DNA from: UBA1258 sp963643225
Lineage (GTDB): Bacteria; Bacillota; Clostridia; Lachnospirales; Lachnospiraceae
DNA length: 64,000 bases
Assembly: GCA_963643225.1 (NCBI GenBank)
Contig: CAVIIX010000004.1
Location: 62,001-126,000 of the forward strand
Direction of reading: 5' to 3'
Below the pieces are notes generated by a model, which was not told the origin of the DNA, did no database searches, and was given only the letters and a program-made list of their open reading frames with translations. This document shows, piece after piece, positions 33,838-42,930 of this stretch. The position numbers were made by a program, and so were the translations under genes. Within the stretch, counting starts at the first letter, position 1. The number at the start of each line of letters is the position of its first letter.

Positions 33838-35033
33838 ACGAAGCAACAGTTAAGAAAAATGCCGATTTCATGGCAAAATATTTAAAGGAATACGGCTGGG
33901 AATATATTGTAGTGGACATTCAGTGGTATGAACCCTTTGCGGATACCAACGAATACCATCCCTTTGCACCTATCTGCATGGATGAATACGGAAGAGCGAT
34001 TCCTGCACCCAACAGATTCCCTTCATCGGAGGGGGGCAGGGGCTTTAAGCCTTTAGCAGACTATGTACATTCGCTGGGACTTAAATTCGGCATCCACATT
34101 ATGAGGGGTATTCCACGTCAGGCAGTCAGTGAAAACACACCTGTGCTCGGTACAAAATTAACTGCAAGAGAAGTAGCAAAGACTGCTTCAATCTGTCACT
34201 GGAATACGGATATGTACGGCGTAGACCCTAAGAAGGGCGGCAGTGCTTATTATGATTCAATCTTTAAGCTTTATGCTGAATGGGGCGTTGATTTTATAAA
34301 GTGTGATGATATATGCCGTGAGCTTCCACACGAAGAAGAGGAGCTTGTTGCTTTAAGCCAGGCACTTCATTCCTGTGGCCGTGACATGGTATTAAGCCTG
34401 TCTCCCGGTCCTGCATTATTAGAAAAGGCTGAGCTTTACAAGCAGATTTCCAATATGTGGCGCATAACTGATGATTTCTGGGATGACTGGAAGCTTTTAT
34501 ATGCAATGTTTGAAAGATGCGAAAAGTGGAGTATTCACACAGGCTACGGTAATTATCCGGATGCCGACATGCTTCCAATCGGTCCCATCAGACAGTGCTA
34601 TAATCCTGACAACACCACGAATTTCACAAACGACGAGCTTATCACATTAATGTCTCTTTGGTCTATTTTCAGAGCTCCTTTAATGATAGGCGGTGAAATG
34701 ACAAAATTTGATGCCTTTACAATGTCTCTTGTGACGAACAAAGAGCTTCTTGCTATGCACGAGTGTGCCCGTGACGCCCATCAGGTATATAGAAAAAACA
34801 TCAACAATAAGGAAACCGTTCTTTGGAAGGCTTCCTCAAACGGAAACGATAAATATATGTGCGTATTTAATTTAAGTGATGAAGATAATGAGGTTTACAT
34901 AACCTTACGGGATCTGGAGGCTGAAAAAATTACGAAAGCCTTTGATATCTGGACTAAGGAAAAGCGTGACTTTAAGGATGCACTTAAGGTGTCTCTTCCT
35001 GCCCACGGCTGCAAGGCTTTTGTGCTTAAATAA
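33777..35033 (+). CDS. Glycoside hydrolase family 27 (alpha-galactosidase-like)
   Basis: 418 aa. PRGWNSWDCYGAAV is the classic GH27/melibiase start. The nucleophile is in KCDD (Asp177) and the acid/base in RITDDFWDDW (Asp232 or 233). It has no signal peptide, so it probably acts in the cytoplasm on imported oligosaccharides with terminal alpha-galactosyl or a related residue. The N-terminal motif forces the start at 33777, inside the end of the protease gene, with GGTGAGG upstream. A terminator follows. Confidence 0.92.
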   Translation: MEFKNAPRGWNSWDCYGAAVDEATVKKNADFMAKYLKEYGWEYIVVDIQWYEPFADTNEYHPFAPICMDEYGRAIPAPNRFPSSEGGRGFKPLADYVHSLGLKFGIHIMRGIPRQAVSENTPVLGTKLTAREVAKTASICHWNTDMYGVDPKKGGSAYYDSIFKLYAEWGVDFIKCDDICRELPHEEEELVALSQALHSCGRDMVLSLSPGPALLEKAELYKQISNMWRITDDFWDDWKLLYAMFERCEKWSIHTGYGNYPDADMLPIGPIRQCYNPDNTTNFTNDELITLMSLWSIFRAPLMIGGEMTKFDAFTMSLVTNKELLAMHECARDAHQVYRKNINNKETVLWKASSNGNDKYMCVFNLSDEDNEVYITLRDLEAEKITKAFDIWTKEKRDFKDALKVSLPAHGCKAFVLK

Positions 35034-35051
35034 AATAAGTGATAAAAAATT

Positions 35052-35097
35052 AAGGGTTTTCAGAGGATTTTTTAGATGCCTCTGAAATCCCTTTTTA
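35052..35097 (+). terminator. Terminator after the GH27 gene
   Basis: AAGGGTTTTCAGAGG (35052-35066) pairs with CCTCTGAAATCCCTT (35079-35093) with one mismatch, then TTTT. Confidence 0.8.
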
Positions 35098-35100
35098 TAA

Positions 35101-35380
35101 AAGCTCAAGAACACCAACTGCCTTTAGGCGGTGGGTGTTCTTGAACGAGGTACTGGGTTATAAGCCCAGTACCTCGTAAGGCACGCAGTGCCGCTTTTAT
35201 ATGAGCAAGTAGCGAAGCAGATTGCGAATATCCTTGACATAAGCTCAAGAACACCAACTGCCTTTAGGCGGTGGGTGTTCTTGAACGAGGTACTGGGTTA
35301 TAAGCCCAGTACCTCGTAAGGCACGCAGTGCCGCTTTTATATGAGCAAGTAGCGAAGCAGATTGCGAATATCCTTGACAT
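35101..35380 (+). repeat. Family A repeat: two perfect tandem 140-bp copies
   Basis: Copy one (35101-35240) and copy two (35241-35380) are identical base for base. Each contains three dyads: AAGAACACCAACTGCC/GGCGGTGGGTGTTCTT; CGAGGTACTGGGTT/AAGCCCAGTACCTCG; and GGCACGCAGTGCC. Each ends GATTGCGAATATCCTTGACAT. The pair lies between the GH27 terminator and the histidine kinase, filling most of a 437-base gap. The perfect identity indicates a recent duplication or gene conversion. Confidence 0.95.
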
Positions 35381-35406
35381 ACATTTGCGCCTAAATATAT
35401 TATAAT
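35374..35406 (+). promoter_or_regulatory. Putative histidine kinase promoter using the repeat-borne TTGACA
   Basis: The terminal TTGACA of the second repeat copy is followed by an AT-rich stretch. TATATT lies at a 16-base spacing, TATTAT at 18 and TATAAT at 21. The repeat may therefore supply the -35 element. Confidence 0.45.
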
Positions 35407-35470
35407 AACCGAATGTAAGTGCTTTTAGCTTACATTTTGGTGTATGTGTACTTTTTGTATTGGGAGCGTT

Positions 35471-37621
35471 ATGAAAGAATACATAGCACATCGCAAAAGC
35501 GAAGATGCCTTGAAAAAATGCATTGATGCGATATATGAAGAAAATGATATGGACGCTGCAGTCGATAAGATATTATTGATTGTGGCTAAATTTTATGGGG
35601 CTGAAAGGTGCTATTATTTTGAATACGATCCTGATTCAGACTATTTTAGAAATGCCTATGACTGGGTTAAAGAAGGTGCAACCCCGGTCATTTCAGCTAT
35701 TGATGGTTTTGCAAAGGATGTAATTAAAAAAATAATTAATTCTTACGGTCCGGAAGGCGAAGTCTGGTTTGGACCAATCGATGAAGACCTAGACAGAAAC
35801 AATCCCATATATGAAATTTTTAAAAATAAGGGTGTAGAAAGCTTCTTGGCATCTCCCGTTAAGGTAGGTAAATCGGTTAAGGGCTTTCTGGGGATGGATA
35901 ACCCAACAAAAGCTATCGAGGACAGATTTTTACTTCGTGCTTCTTCGATTTTGATTTATTCTGAATTAAAGAGACGTCGTGAAGCTTCTTTGAAGGAAAA
36001 AGAAGCAGGAGAAACAAGACAGCAGCTTGAATTAGGCAGATCCATCATCGATGCCTTGGCAAGCGACTATTTTTCGGCCTTTTACGTAGACTTAGACGAA
36101 GACACCATTACACCTATCCGAATGGATGCTTACACGGAGGCTAGATTCGGAGAATTTATAAGAAATAAAATTTCATATTCTACGGGATACAGAGTTTTTG
36201 TTGAAACGGTAGTGCATCATGATGACAAAGAGGAAATGTTTATTGCCGGAAGTATAGATTACGTAAGGGAATCCTTAAGAAATGAATCTGTTGCAATCAG
36301 ACGTTTCAGATGCCTTTTAAACGGCCGTGATGAGGTTTTTGAAGCTAAATACGTTAAGCTTGGAAATAAAAACGACCGTCCAAGAGAGCTTGTTATCGGT
36401 ATTGCTAATCGAGAAAAGGAAACGAGAGAAGAGCAGAACAGACAGATTGAATTAAAGGAAGCAAATAAAAGGGCGGAAGAAGCAAATCGCGCAAAGTCCA
36501 GATTTTTATTTAATATGTCCCATGATATCCGTACACCCATGAACGCAATTATCGGCTATACCGACATGGCGGTACAGTGCAGGGACGATTCAGGGAAACG
36601 CGATGAATATTTATCGAAGGTAAAGATGGCGAGCCACCAGCTTTTGGGGCTTGTTAATGATGTGCTTGATATGGCACGAATCGAAAACGGTAAAATTGCA
36701 ATCGAGGAAGCCCCCAATGACATTGTCACGTGTACCAACAATGTATTTCAGGTGCTTAAGCAAAATTCCGTTGAAAATCAGCTTTCCATGCACATAGAAT
36801 ACGGAGAAATAAACCATAAAAAAGTATTCTGTGACGATTTAAGACTTAACAGAATTTTTACGAATGTAATAGGAAATTCCATTAAATACACAAAGCCAGG
36901 TGGAGAGATTCACTTTATCGTGGAAGAATTACCCGGCAAAAGAAAGGGCTATGCCAGATTTAAATTTACCGTAACAGACACGGGTATCGGCATGAGCACA
37001 GATTTTTTAAAGCACATATATGATTCTTTTGCAAGAGAAAGAAATTCTACCGTAAGCGGCATAGAAGGCGCCGGTCTTGGAATGGCGATAGCAAAAGAGC
37101 TCGTAGATATGATGGGCGGAATTATCGACATTAAGAGTGAGCTTGGCGTAGGCACCATCGTATCGATTAGAATTGATTTCAGAATTGCCGATGAAATTAA
37201 AGAAGAAAGCGGTGAACTTGATAAATTAAACGAAGAGGGTCTTGAATACAAGAGAATTTTACTTGTGGAAGATAACGATATGAACCGGGAAATTGCAAGG
37301 AATTTACTTGAGAGCCGTGGCTTAATTGTGGAGGAAGCAACGGATGGCTCAGTTGCGGTTGAAATGGTTCTTCAAAAGGACCCTGAATATTACGACTACG
37401 TGCTTATGGATATTCAGATGCCTTATATGGACGGCTACAAGGCTACCTCCACGATTCGAAGCTTTGCAGATTCAAAATATCTGAGTCTTCCTATCATTGC
37501 CATGACAGCAAATGCCTTTGAGGAAGATAAGAAAAAAGCACTTATGGCAGGTATGGATGCACATCTTGCAAAGCCAATAAACGTAAAAGAGCTTTTTAGA
37601 ACGTTAAAAAGATTTTCATAA
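35471..37621 (+). CDS. Hybrid sensor histidine kinase / response regulator
   Basis: 716 aa from the ATG at 35471 (GGGAG 4 bases upstream); an in-frame ATG at 35444 has no good site. There is no membrane helix. A GAF-like domain lies at about residues 20-170, a PAS-like segment at about 190-320 and a coiled-coil. The dimerisation/phosphoacceptor box is FNMSHDIRTPMNAIIGY. The ATPase domain carries GNSIKYTKPGGEI, DTGIGMS and GAGLGMAIAKEL. A receiver domain holds the phosphoacceptor Asp in VLMDIQMPYMDG. It is a cytoplasmic signalling protein. The partner is unknown; no HPt or output protein is adjacent. Confidence 0.93.
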   Translation: MKEYIAHRKSEDALKKCIDAIYEENDMDAAVDKILLIVAKFYGAERCYYFEYDPDSDYFRNAYDWVKEGATPVISAIDGFAKDVIKKIINSYGPEGEVWFGPIDEDLDRNNPIYEIFKNKGVESFLASPVKVGKSVKGFLGMDNPTKAIEDRFLLRASSILIYSELKRRREASLKEKEAGETRQQLELGRSIIDALASDYFSAFYVDLDEDTITPIRMDAYTEARFGEFIRNKISYSTGYRVFVETVVHHDDKEEMFIAGSIDYVRESLRNESVAIRRFRCLLNGRDEVFEAKYVKLGNKNDRPRELVIGIANREKETREEQNRQIELKEANKRAEEANRAKSRFLFNMSHDIRTPMNAIIGYTDMAVQCRDDSGKRDEYLSKVKMASHQLLGLVNDVLDMARIENGKIAIEEAPNDIVTCTNNVFQVLKQNSVENQLSMHIEYGEINHKKVFCDDLRLNRIFTNVIGNSIKYTKPGGEIHFIVEELPGKRKGYARFKFTVTDTGIGMSTDFLKHIYDSFARERNSTVSGIEGAGLGMAIAKELVDMMGGIIDIKSELGVGTIVSIRIDFRIADEIKEESGELDKLNEEGLEYKRILLVEDNDMNREIARNLLESRGLIVEEATDGSVAVEMVLQKDPEYYDYVLMDIQMPYMDGYKATSTIRSFADSKYLSLPIIAMTANAFEEDKKKALMAGMDAHLAKPINVKELFRTLKRFS

Positions 37622-37633
37622 AGGGGTATTTTC

Positions 37634-38917
37634 ATGTTTAAGAAAATCAAGGTTAAAATTGCAGGCATTATTTTAGGTGTATTTTTATTAATCTTTATAT
37701 TTTTTGCAGTTGGAAATGCCATTTGCGTTAAAAATTTACGCACCTACATTGACTCCTTTGAGGTAATTGAATATCCAAAAGACAGGATTGTTCCGGTTAA
37801 AGAAAACGGCTTTTACACCATTACAACCGACAGAGACCTTGAAATTATGCACATAACCGACATTCATATAGGCGGTGGCATATGGAGCTACAAAAACGAT
37901 AAAAAGACGGTTTATGAGCTTATAACGGCTCTTAGGGCAGAAAAACCCGATATCGTAATTTTAGGCGGTGACAATACCTACTGCTTGCCGGGAATAGGCT
38001 TTAACGGAGGCTTTACCACTCAGAATTTAAAGGTACATAGAAACGTAATAGAAATTTTTGAACACCTGGGAGTCTATTTTACAACGGTTTTTGGTAACCA
38101 TGATACAGAATCGATTAATGTGGCAGACCGTTCAGAGGTGGGGGCTTTATATGAAAGCGATGAATTTAAATACTGTCTCTTTGAATCCCAGTTTACGGAT
38201 TTAGATGCAGAGACTGTTCCAAGCGTCACAAACCAGTTTATCATCGTAAAAAACACTGACGGCACTGTTCGCAAGCTTTTATTGTTAATCGATTCAAATG
38301 CCTACGTTGACACCTCATTAATTACAATGGCTCTTGGAAAATACGATGTAATTCATGATACAGAGGTGTACTGGGCAGCTGATTTAATTAAAACCTTATC
38401 GGGAGAATACGGACTTAACGATAAGGAATATTTAAAAACCTTAGCCTTTATGCACATTCCGATTGGCGAATACCAGACAGCAAGAACGGATTTTGAATCT
38501 GGTAATCCTGAATATACAATAGGATTAGACGGAATGTGGGATGAAAAGATTTGCTACGGAGGAAGAAACAACGAAGGCGCCCCTGAGGACCAGGATTTGT
38601 TTTTTGAAGTGTTATGTGAAGAAATGGATTCTGTTGAAGCAATATTCTGCGGTCACGACCATGTTAACAATGCTGTTGTTGAATATAAGGGAGTAATGCT
38701 AGACTACGGATTTTCTTTTGACAATGAAGCCTACGGCAATAAAATCAGATATTCCGGCCTTCAGAGAGGTGCAACGGTCATTACGTTAAAGGCCGATGGA
38801 GGCTTTTTGCAGGTACATAAAAACGTTTACACGGATTACGGCGCTGATGCAGACAAATTTTTTGACGTATATTTAGATAAGCCTTTGTATCCGGACCAGA
38901 TTACAAAATGTAAATAA
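37634..38917 (+). CDS. Membrane-anchored metallophosphoesterase
   Basis: 427 aa. An N-terminal helix (about residues 10-32) anchors a calcineurin-like phosphoesterase domain. The metal sites are visible in HITDIHIGGG, ILGGDN, FGNHDTES, FMHIPIGEY and CGHDHVN. The catalytic domain probably lies outside the membrane. It follows the histidine kinase by 12 bases and may be co-transcribed. The substrate (phosphodiester, nucleotide or sugar phosphate) is not determined. Confidence 0.9.
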   Translation: MFKKIKVKIAGIILGVFLLIFIFFAVGNAICVKNLRTYIDSFEVIEYPKDRIVPVKENGFYTITTDRDLEIMHITDIHIGGGIWSYKNDKKTVYELITALRAEKPDIVILGGDNTYCLPGIGFNGGFTTQNLKVHRNVIEIFEHLGVYFTTVFGNHDTESINVADRSEVGALYESDEFKYCLFESQFTDLDAETVPSVTNQFIIVKNTDGTVRKLLLLIDSNAYVDTSLITMALGKYDVIHDTEVYWAADLIKTLSGEYGLNDKEYLKTLAFMHIPIGEYQTARTDFESGNPEYTIGLDGMWDEKICYGGRNNEGAPEDQDLFFEVLCEEMDSVEAIFCGHDHVNNAVVEYKGVMLDYGFSFDNEAYGNKIRYSGLQRGATVITLKADGGFLQVHKNVYTDYGADADKFFDVYLDKPLYPDQITKCK

Positions 38918-38930
38918 GTAAACAGGATTA

Positions 38931-38958
38931 AAAGGACTCCTCAAAAAGAGTCCTTTTT
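38931..38958 (+). terminator. Terminator after the metallophosphoesterase gene
   Basis: AAAGGACTC and GAGTCCTTT around CTCAAAAA, followed by TT; the stem's own T-run completes it. Confidence 0.85.
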
Positions 38959-38959
38959 C

Positions 38960-38988
38960 TTTACATAAAAATCACTTTATGGTATAGT
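38960..38988 (+). promoter_or_regulatory. Promoter of the NSS transporter gene
   Basis: TTTACA, 17-base spacer, TATAGT, directly after the terminator. Confidence 0.65.
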
Positions 38989-39051
38989 ATTAAAATATGT
39001 ATCGCTTTGCTGCTTTAAACGAGCAAAGTAATTTTAAAGGAGAGATTTATT

Positions 39052-40413
39052 ATGAACGAAAGAGAACACTTGGGAAGCCGTCTTGGCTTTATCTTATTAA
39101 GTGCCGGCTGTGCAATCGGCCTTGGTAATGTCTACAGATTCCCTATGAAGGTGGGACAAAACGGTGGTGGCGCGTTTGTACTTATTTACATTGCCTGCCT
39201 TATTTTGCTTGGTCTTCCTGTTATGGTAATGGAATTCACTTTGGGAAGAGCGGCACAGAAGAGCCCTGTAGGTATTTATAAGGAATTAACCCCTGCTAAA
39301 AAGCCCTGGAGAATTCACGGCTATTTATCACTTGTAGCAAACATTTTACTTATGGCTTTCTATACCACAATCGCAGGCTGGATTTTCAGATATTTCTGCA
39401 AATGCTTAACCGGCTCCCTTTCAGGCCTTGATTCTGACGGTATTACAAATACCTTCCTTTCGATGCTTGGGGATCCCTGGATGATGCTTGTATTTACCGT
39501 AATAATTGCAGCAGCTGCCTGCCTTATATGCTCTTTCTCTTTACAGGGCGGCCTGGAGCGTATTACAAAATACATGATGGTTGCATTATTTGTACTTATG
39601 GTGGGTCTTGCTATATATGGTTTTACTCTGGATGGCGCAAAAGAAGGACTTTCCTTTTATTTAAAGCCTGATTTTTCAAAGGTTACTTCCACAACCGTTT
39701 CCGAAGCTATGAACCAGTCCTTCTTTACTTTAAGCTTAGGTATCGGTTCAATGGCAATTTTTGGAAGCTACATCGGAAAGGAACGTTCTCTTACAGGTGA
39801 AGCTGTTAACGTTATTATTTTAGACACCTTTGTTGCCATTACAGCAGGCTTAATTATTTTTCCTGCATGCTTTACTTACGGTATCGAGCCTACAGAAGGC
39901 GCAGGCTTACTTTTTTTAACCCTGCCTAACGTATTTAACGGTATCCAAGGTGGTGCAGTCTGGGGAGCTTTATTCTTTGTATTTATGACCTTTGCGGCAT
40001 TTTCAACAGTGCTTGCGGTTTATGAAAACATCATTGCCTGTACTTCAGAACTTACTCACTGGTCAAGAAAGAAGACTGCTTTTATTACCTTCTTTGTGAT
40101 GGTACTTGTAAATGTTCCGTTTATTTTAGGTAACAACGTATGGTCCTCCTTTAATGCATTCGGTATTGAAGGAAAGGACGTATCAGACCTTGAGGACTTC
40201 TTTGTATCAACAATTATGCTCCCCTTAGGTTCACTTACTTATGTTATATACTGTACCCGTAAGATAGGCTGGGGCTTTGAAAACTTCATTGCTGAAGCAA
40301 ATACAGGTAAGGGCCTTAAATTCCCTAAGAAGGTAAAGCCTTATGTTTCATTAATTCTTCCAATTATCATTCTTACGGTATTTGTATTAGGCCTTATTTC
40401 TTATTTTGGTTAA
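39052..40413 (+). CDS. Sodium-dependent transporter of the neurotransmitter:sodium symporter (SNF) family
   Basis: 453 aa with about eleven membrane helices. The first helix GFILLSAGCAIGLGNVYRFP with the unwound Gly pair is diagnostic of LeuT-like transporters. FFTLSLGIGSMAIFGSY (helix 6) and FAAFSTVLAVYENI (helix 8) also fit. It likely takes up an amino acid with Na+. AAAGGAGAG precedes the start. A HAD phosphatase gene follows with a 3-base gap. Confidence 0.93.
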   Translation: MNEREHLGSRLGFILLSAGCAIGLGNVYRFPMKVGQNGGGAFVLIYIACLILLGLPVMVMEFTLGRAAQKSPVGIYKELTPAKKPWRIHGYLSLVANILLMAFYTTIAGWIFRYFCKCLTGSLSGLDSDGITNTFLSMLGDPWMMLVFTVIIAAAACLICSFSLQGGLERITKYMMVALFVLMVGLAIYGFTLDGAKEGLSFYLKPDFSKVTSTTVSEAMNQSFFTLSLGIGSMAIFGSYIGKERSLTGEAVNVIILDTFVAITAGLIIFPACFTYGIEPTEGAGLLFLTLPNVFNGIQGGAVWGALFFVFMTFAAFSTVLAVYENIIACTSELTHWSRKKTAFITFFVMVLVNVPFILGNNVWSSFNAFGIEGKDVSDLEDFFVSTIMLPLGSLTYVIYCTRKIGWGFENFIAEANTGKGLKFPKKVKPYVSLILPIIILTVFVLGLISYFG

Positions 40414-40416
40414 TTT

Positions 40417-41049
40417 ATGAAGAATCTTATTTTTGATATTGACGGCACCCTTTGGAACACAACCGATGTGGTGGCTACAGCCTGGAACAGGGCTGTTAAA
40501 GAATGTAATGTGGAAGCGTTAAAGGATTTACACATTACAGGAAACATGCTTAAAAAGGAATTCGGAAAGCCCATGGATGTAATTGCCGATGATTTATTTA
40601 AAGACATCGATAAAGACTTAAAGGCTTCCATTTTAAAAAAGTGCTGTGTATATGAGCATGATGAAATTTTGGCATGTAACGATGATTTGACTTATCCTAA
40701 AATGCAAAATACAATTCTTGAATTATCAAAAAGTCATAAGCTTTTTATAGTAAGTAACTGTCAGGATGGTTACATTGAGCTTGTCATGAAGAAAACAGGC
40801 ATTGAAGGTGTCATAACTGACTTTGAATGCTTTGGCCACACAGGTCTTCAAAAGGATGAAAATATTGAATTAGTCATCAAAAGAAACAAGCTTGATAAAA
40901 ACGAAACTGTTTATATCGGAGATACCTGCGGCGACTACGAAGCCACTAAAAAAGCCGGCATTAAATTTGTTTTTGCCCGTTACGGCTTTGGTGATGTTGA
41001 GACACCGGATATAACAGTTGACAGTTTTGATGAAATTTTAAGTTTATAG
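40417..41049 (+). CDS. HAD-superfamily hydrolase (phosphoglycolate phosphatase-like)
   Basis: 210 aa. HAD motif I is FDIDGTLWNT, motif II is IVSNCQDGY, and motifs III/IV are in LQKDENIELV and YIGDTCGDYEATKKAG. A helical cap lies between I and II. It is a small-molecule phosphatase of unknown substrate, translationally close to the NSS transporter. Confidence 0.9.
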   Translation: MKNLIFDIDGTLWNTTDVVATAWNRAVKECNVEALKDLHITGNMLKKEFGKPMDVIADDLFKDIDKDLKASILKKCCVYEHDEILACNDDLTYPKMQNTILELSKSHKLFIVSNCQDGYIELVMKKTGIEGVITDFECFGHTGLQKDENIELVIKRNKLDKNETVYIGDTCGDYEATKKAGIKFVFARYGFGDVETPDITVDSFDEILSL

Positions 41050-41114
41050 GAAGGTACTTTTGTGTTAATATGTATCTGATAAAATCATTGTGATGATAAA
41101 CTATCGGAGTACAT

Positions 41115-41438
41115 ATGAGCGATTTAGATAATCTTGAAGCATTAAAGAGAATGCTTGAACACAAGGACGAACAGGAAGCTAAGAATAAGCTTGACAAGGA
41201 AAAGAAATATATAGCTGATGCTACAAAGGCTTTTCTTGTAGAAGAGACACCTGTTTCTGGTATTCAGGCTTATGATCCTGAGCGGATGATTGCATTTTTA
41301 TCACTTCCCACAAAAGAAATAATGCAGCGTATGGGTGGCGAGTGGGCCACAATGGATGTTTTAGCCTTTGAAGCTTTTACCTATACCATGAAGCAGAAAA
41401 TTCAAAAATCAACTTCTCTACTTGACTGGAAGTCATAA
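41115..41438 (+). CDS. Small conserved-looking protein of unknown function
   Basis: 107 aa, highly charged N-terminal helix (residues 1-45, Lys/Glu rich, coiled-coil-like), then a compact part containing SGIQAYDPERMIAFLSLPTK and MGGEWATMDVLAFEAFTYTM. No membrane segment or known motif was recognised. A CGGAG site lies 6-7 bases before the ATG. It has its own terminator and coding-like composition, so it is probably real. Confidence 0.7.
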   Translation: MSDLDNLEALKRMLEHKDEQEAKNKLDKEKKYIADATKAFLVEETPVSGIQAYDPERMIAFLSLPTKEIMQRMGGEWATMDVLAFEAFTYTMKQKIQKSTSLLDWKS

Positions 41439-41504
41439 AACTGTTAATATTCGTTTGTTTCATGTATGGCGACACTATACATAGTCGTATTATAAGGATT
41501 TTTG

Positions 41505-41536
41505 AACCGGGTATAGTAAGTGATACCCGGTTTTTT
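41505..41536 (+). terminator. Terminator after the small unknown gene
   Basis: AACCGGGTAT (41505-41514) and ATACCCGGTT (41523-41532), ending in six T. Confidence 0.88.
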
Positions 41537-41655
41537 ATCGCACTGCGATGAATTGGAATATTGTCACTTAAGCGACCCGCCGCAGGCGTAGAATCCTTAA
41601 AGCAGGATTTGGTTTTATAATATTAAACGGCCAAAGAAAAATGGAGGAAAATTTA

Positions 41656-42927
41656 ATGTTAACAGCATTGATTATTTTTGTACTTATGTACGCAGGCATG
41701 TTAGCCTTTTCAAAGTGGAGAGTATGGTTTGCTCTTGGAGGAGCAGCATCAATGATTATTTTCGGAATACTCTCAATTACCTCTGTTCCCATGGCAATTA
41801 ATTGGAACGTTATTATGATGATTGCAGGCACTATGGGCATTGTTTCTTTATTTATAGAAACAGGAATGCCGGCTCGTCTTGCAGATTTAATGCTAAAGCA
41901 TACTCCTAATGCCTGTTTGGCAATCATCGCACTTGCAGTTTTTGCAGGAGTTGTATCAGCATTTGTAGACAATGTTGCAACAGTTTTAATGGTAGCGCCA
42001 GTAGGCCTTGCCATCTGTAAAAAATTAAAGATTAACCCTGTACCAGTTATTATCGCAATTGCGGTTTCATCAAATTTACAGGGTGCTGCAACATTAGTAG
42101 GTGACACTACATCAATTTTACTTGGCGGGTATGCCGGCATGAGCTTTATTGACTTTATTTTCTGGCAGGGTAAGCCTTCTATATTCTGGGCAGTAGAGCT
42201 TGGAGCTCTTGGTACAGCTTTCATTCTCTGGCTTATATTCAGAAAAGAAAAGGCACCCGTTGAAAGCGACCGTATTACACCTGTTGAGGACCACGTACCC
42301 GGCATTATTTTATTGCTTGTAATTGTAGCCCTTATTATTGCATCCTTCTTTGAAATTCCTTACATCGATGACATTAAAAACGGCCTTATCTGCATGGCTT
42401 TATTAATCATTGATTTAGTAAGAAGCTGCATTAAGAAAAAGAGTATTGAGCCTGTTAAACTGGTGGCAAGGGAAATGGATTATCAGACACTTGCAATGCT
42501 TTGTGGGCTGTTTATTGTAATCGAGGGTATTACAAAAGCCGGCATCATCGACGTTGTGGCAAACTGGTTTGCAGGACTTGGTGACGGAAATATATTTATG
42601 CTTTATACTGTAATTGTATTCGGTTCGGTTATTTTATCAGCCTTTATTGACAACATTCCTTACGTAGCTGCAATGCTTCCCGTTGTACAGGGTATTGCAA
42701 TTAAGCTTGGTATCAATCCTGTTGTGCTTTATTTTGGCTTACTCTCAGGTGCTACACTTGGTGGTAACATTACTCCCTTCGGAGCAAGTGCCAACGTTGC
42801 AGGTATGGGAATTTTGCGTAAGGAAGGCTATGAGGTTAAGAATTCAGACTTCTTTAAAATCGGAATACCCTTTACTATGACAGCAGTTATTATCGGTTAT
42901 TTATTTATCTGGTTTGTGTGGGCATAA
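41656..42927 (+). CDS. SLC13/ArsB-type (ion transporter superfamily) permease
   Basis: 423 aa from the ATG at 41656, which has ATGGAGG upstream; an in-frame ATG at 41641 coincides with that ribosome site. It has about eleven membrane helices with the two inverted halves typical of the family: DNVATVLMVAPVGLAI...LQGAATLVGDTTSILLGGYA, and DNIPYVAAMLPVVQGIA...LGGNITPFGASANV. It probably moves an anion such as a dicarboxylate, or Na+/H+. First gene of a tight cluster with capA-like, MATE and bioY. Confidence 0.88.
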   Translation: MLTALIIFVLMYAGMLAFSKWRVWFALGGAASMIIFGILSITSVPMAINWNVIMMIAGTMGIVSLFIETGMPARLADLMLKHTPNACLAIIALAVFAGVVSAFVDNVATVLMVAPVGLAICKKLKINPVPVIIAIAVSSNLQGAATLVGDTTSILLGGYAGMSFIDFIFWQGKPSIFWAVELGALGTAFILWLIFRKEKAPVESDRITPVEDHVPGIILLLVIVALIIASFFEIPYIDDIKNGLICMALLIIDLVRSCIKKKSIEPVKLVAREMDYQTLAMLCGLFIVIEGITKAGIIDVVANWFAGLGDGNIFMLYTVIVFGSVILSAFIDNIPYVAAMLPVVQGIAIKLGINPVVLYFGLLSGATLGGNITPFGASANVAGMGILRKEGYEVKNSDFFKIGIPFTMTAVIIGYLFIWFVWA

Positions 42928-42930
42928 AAC

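Noticed and set aside
35101..35380. CRISPR-like array from the repeated units
   Set aside because: The units are directly adjacent with no spacers and are internally palindromic over their whole length.
41568..42305. 245-codon minus-strand frame inside the SLC13-type permease
   Set aside because: Antisense to a clear membrane transporter gene; composition is what one expects from the complement of hydrophobic codons.
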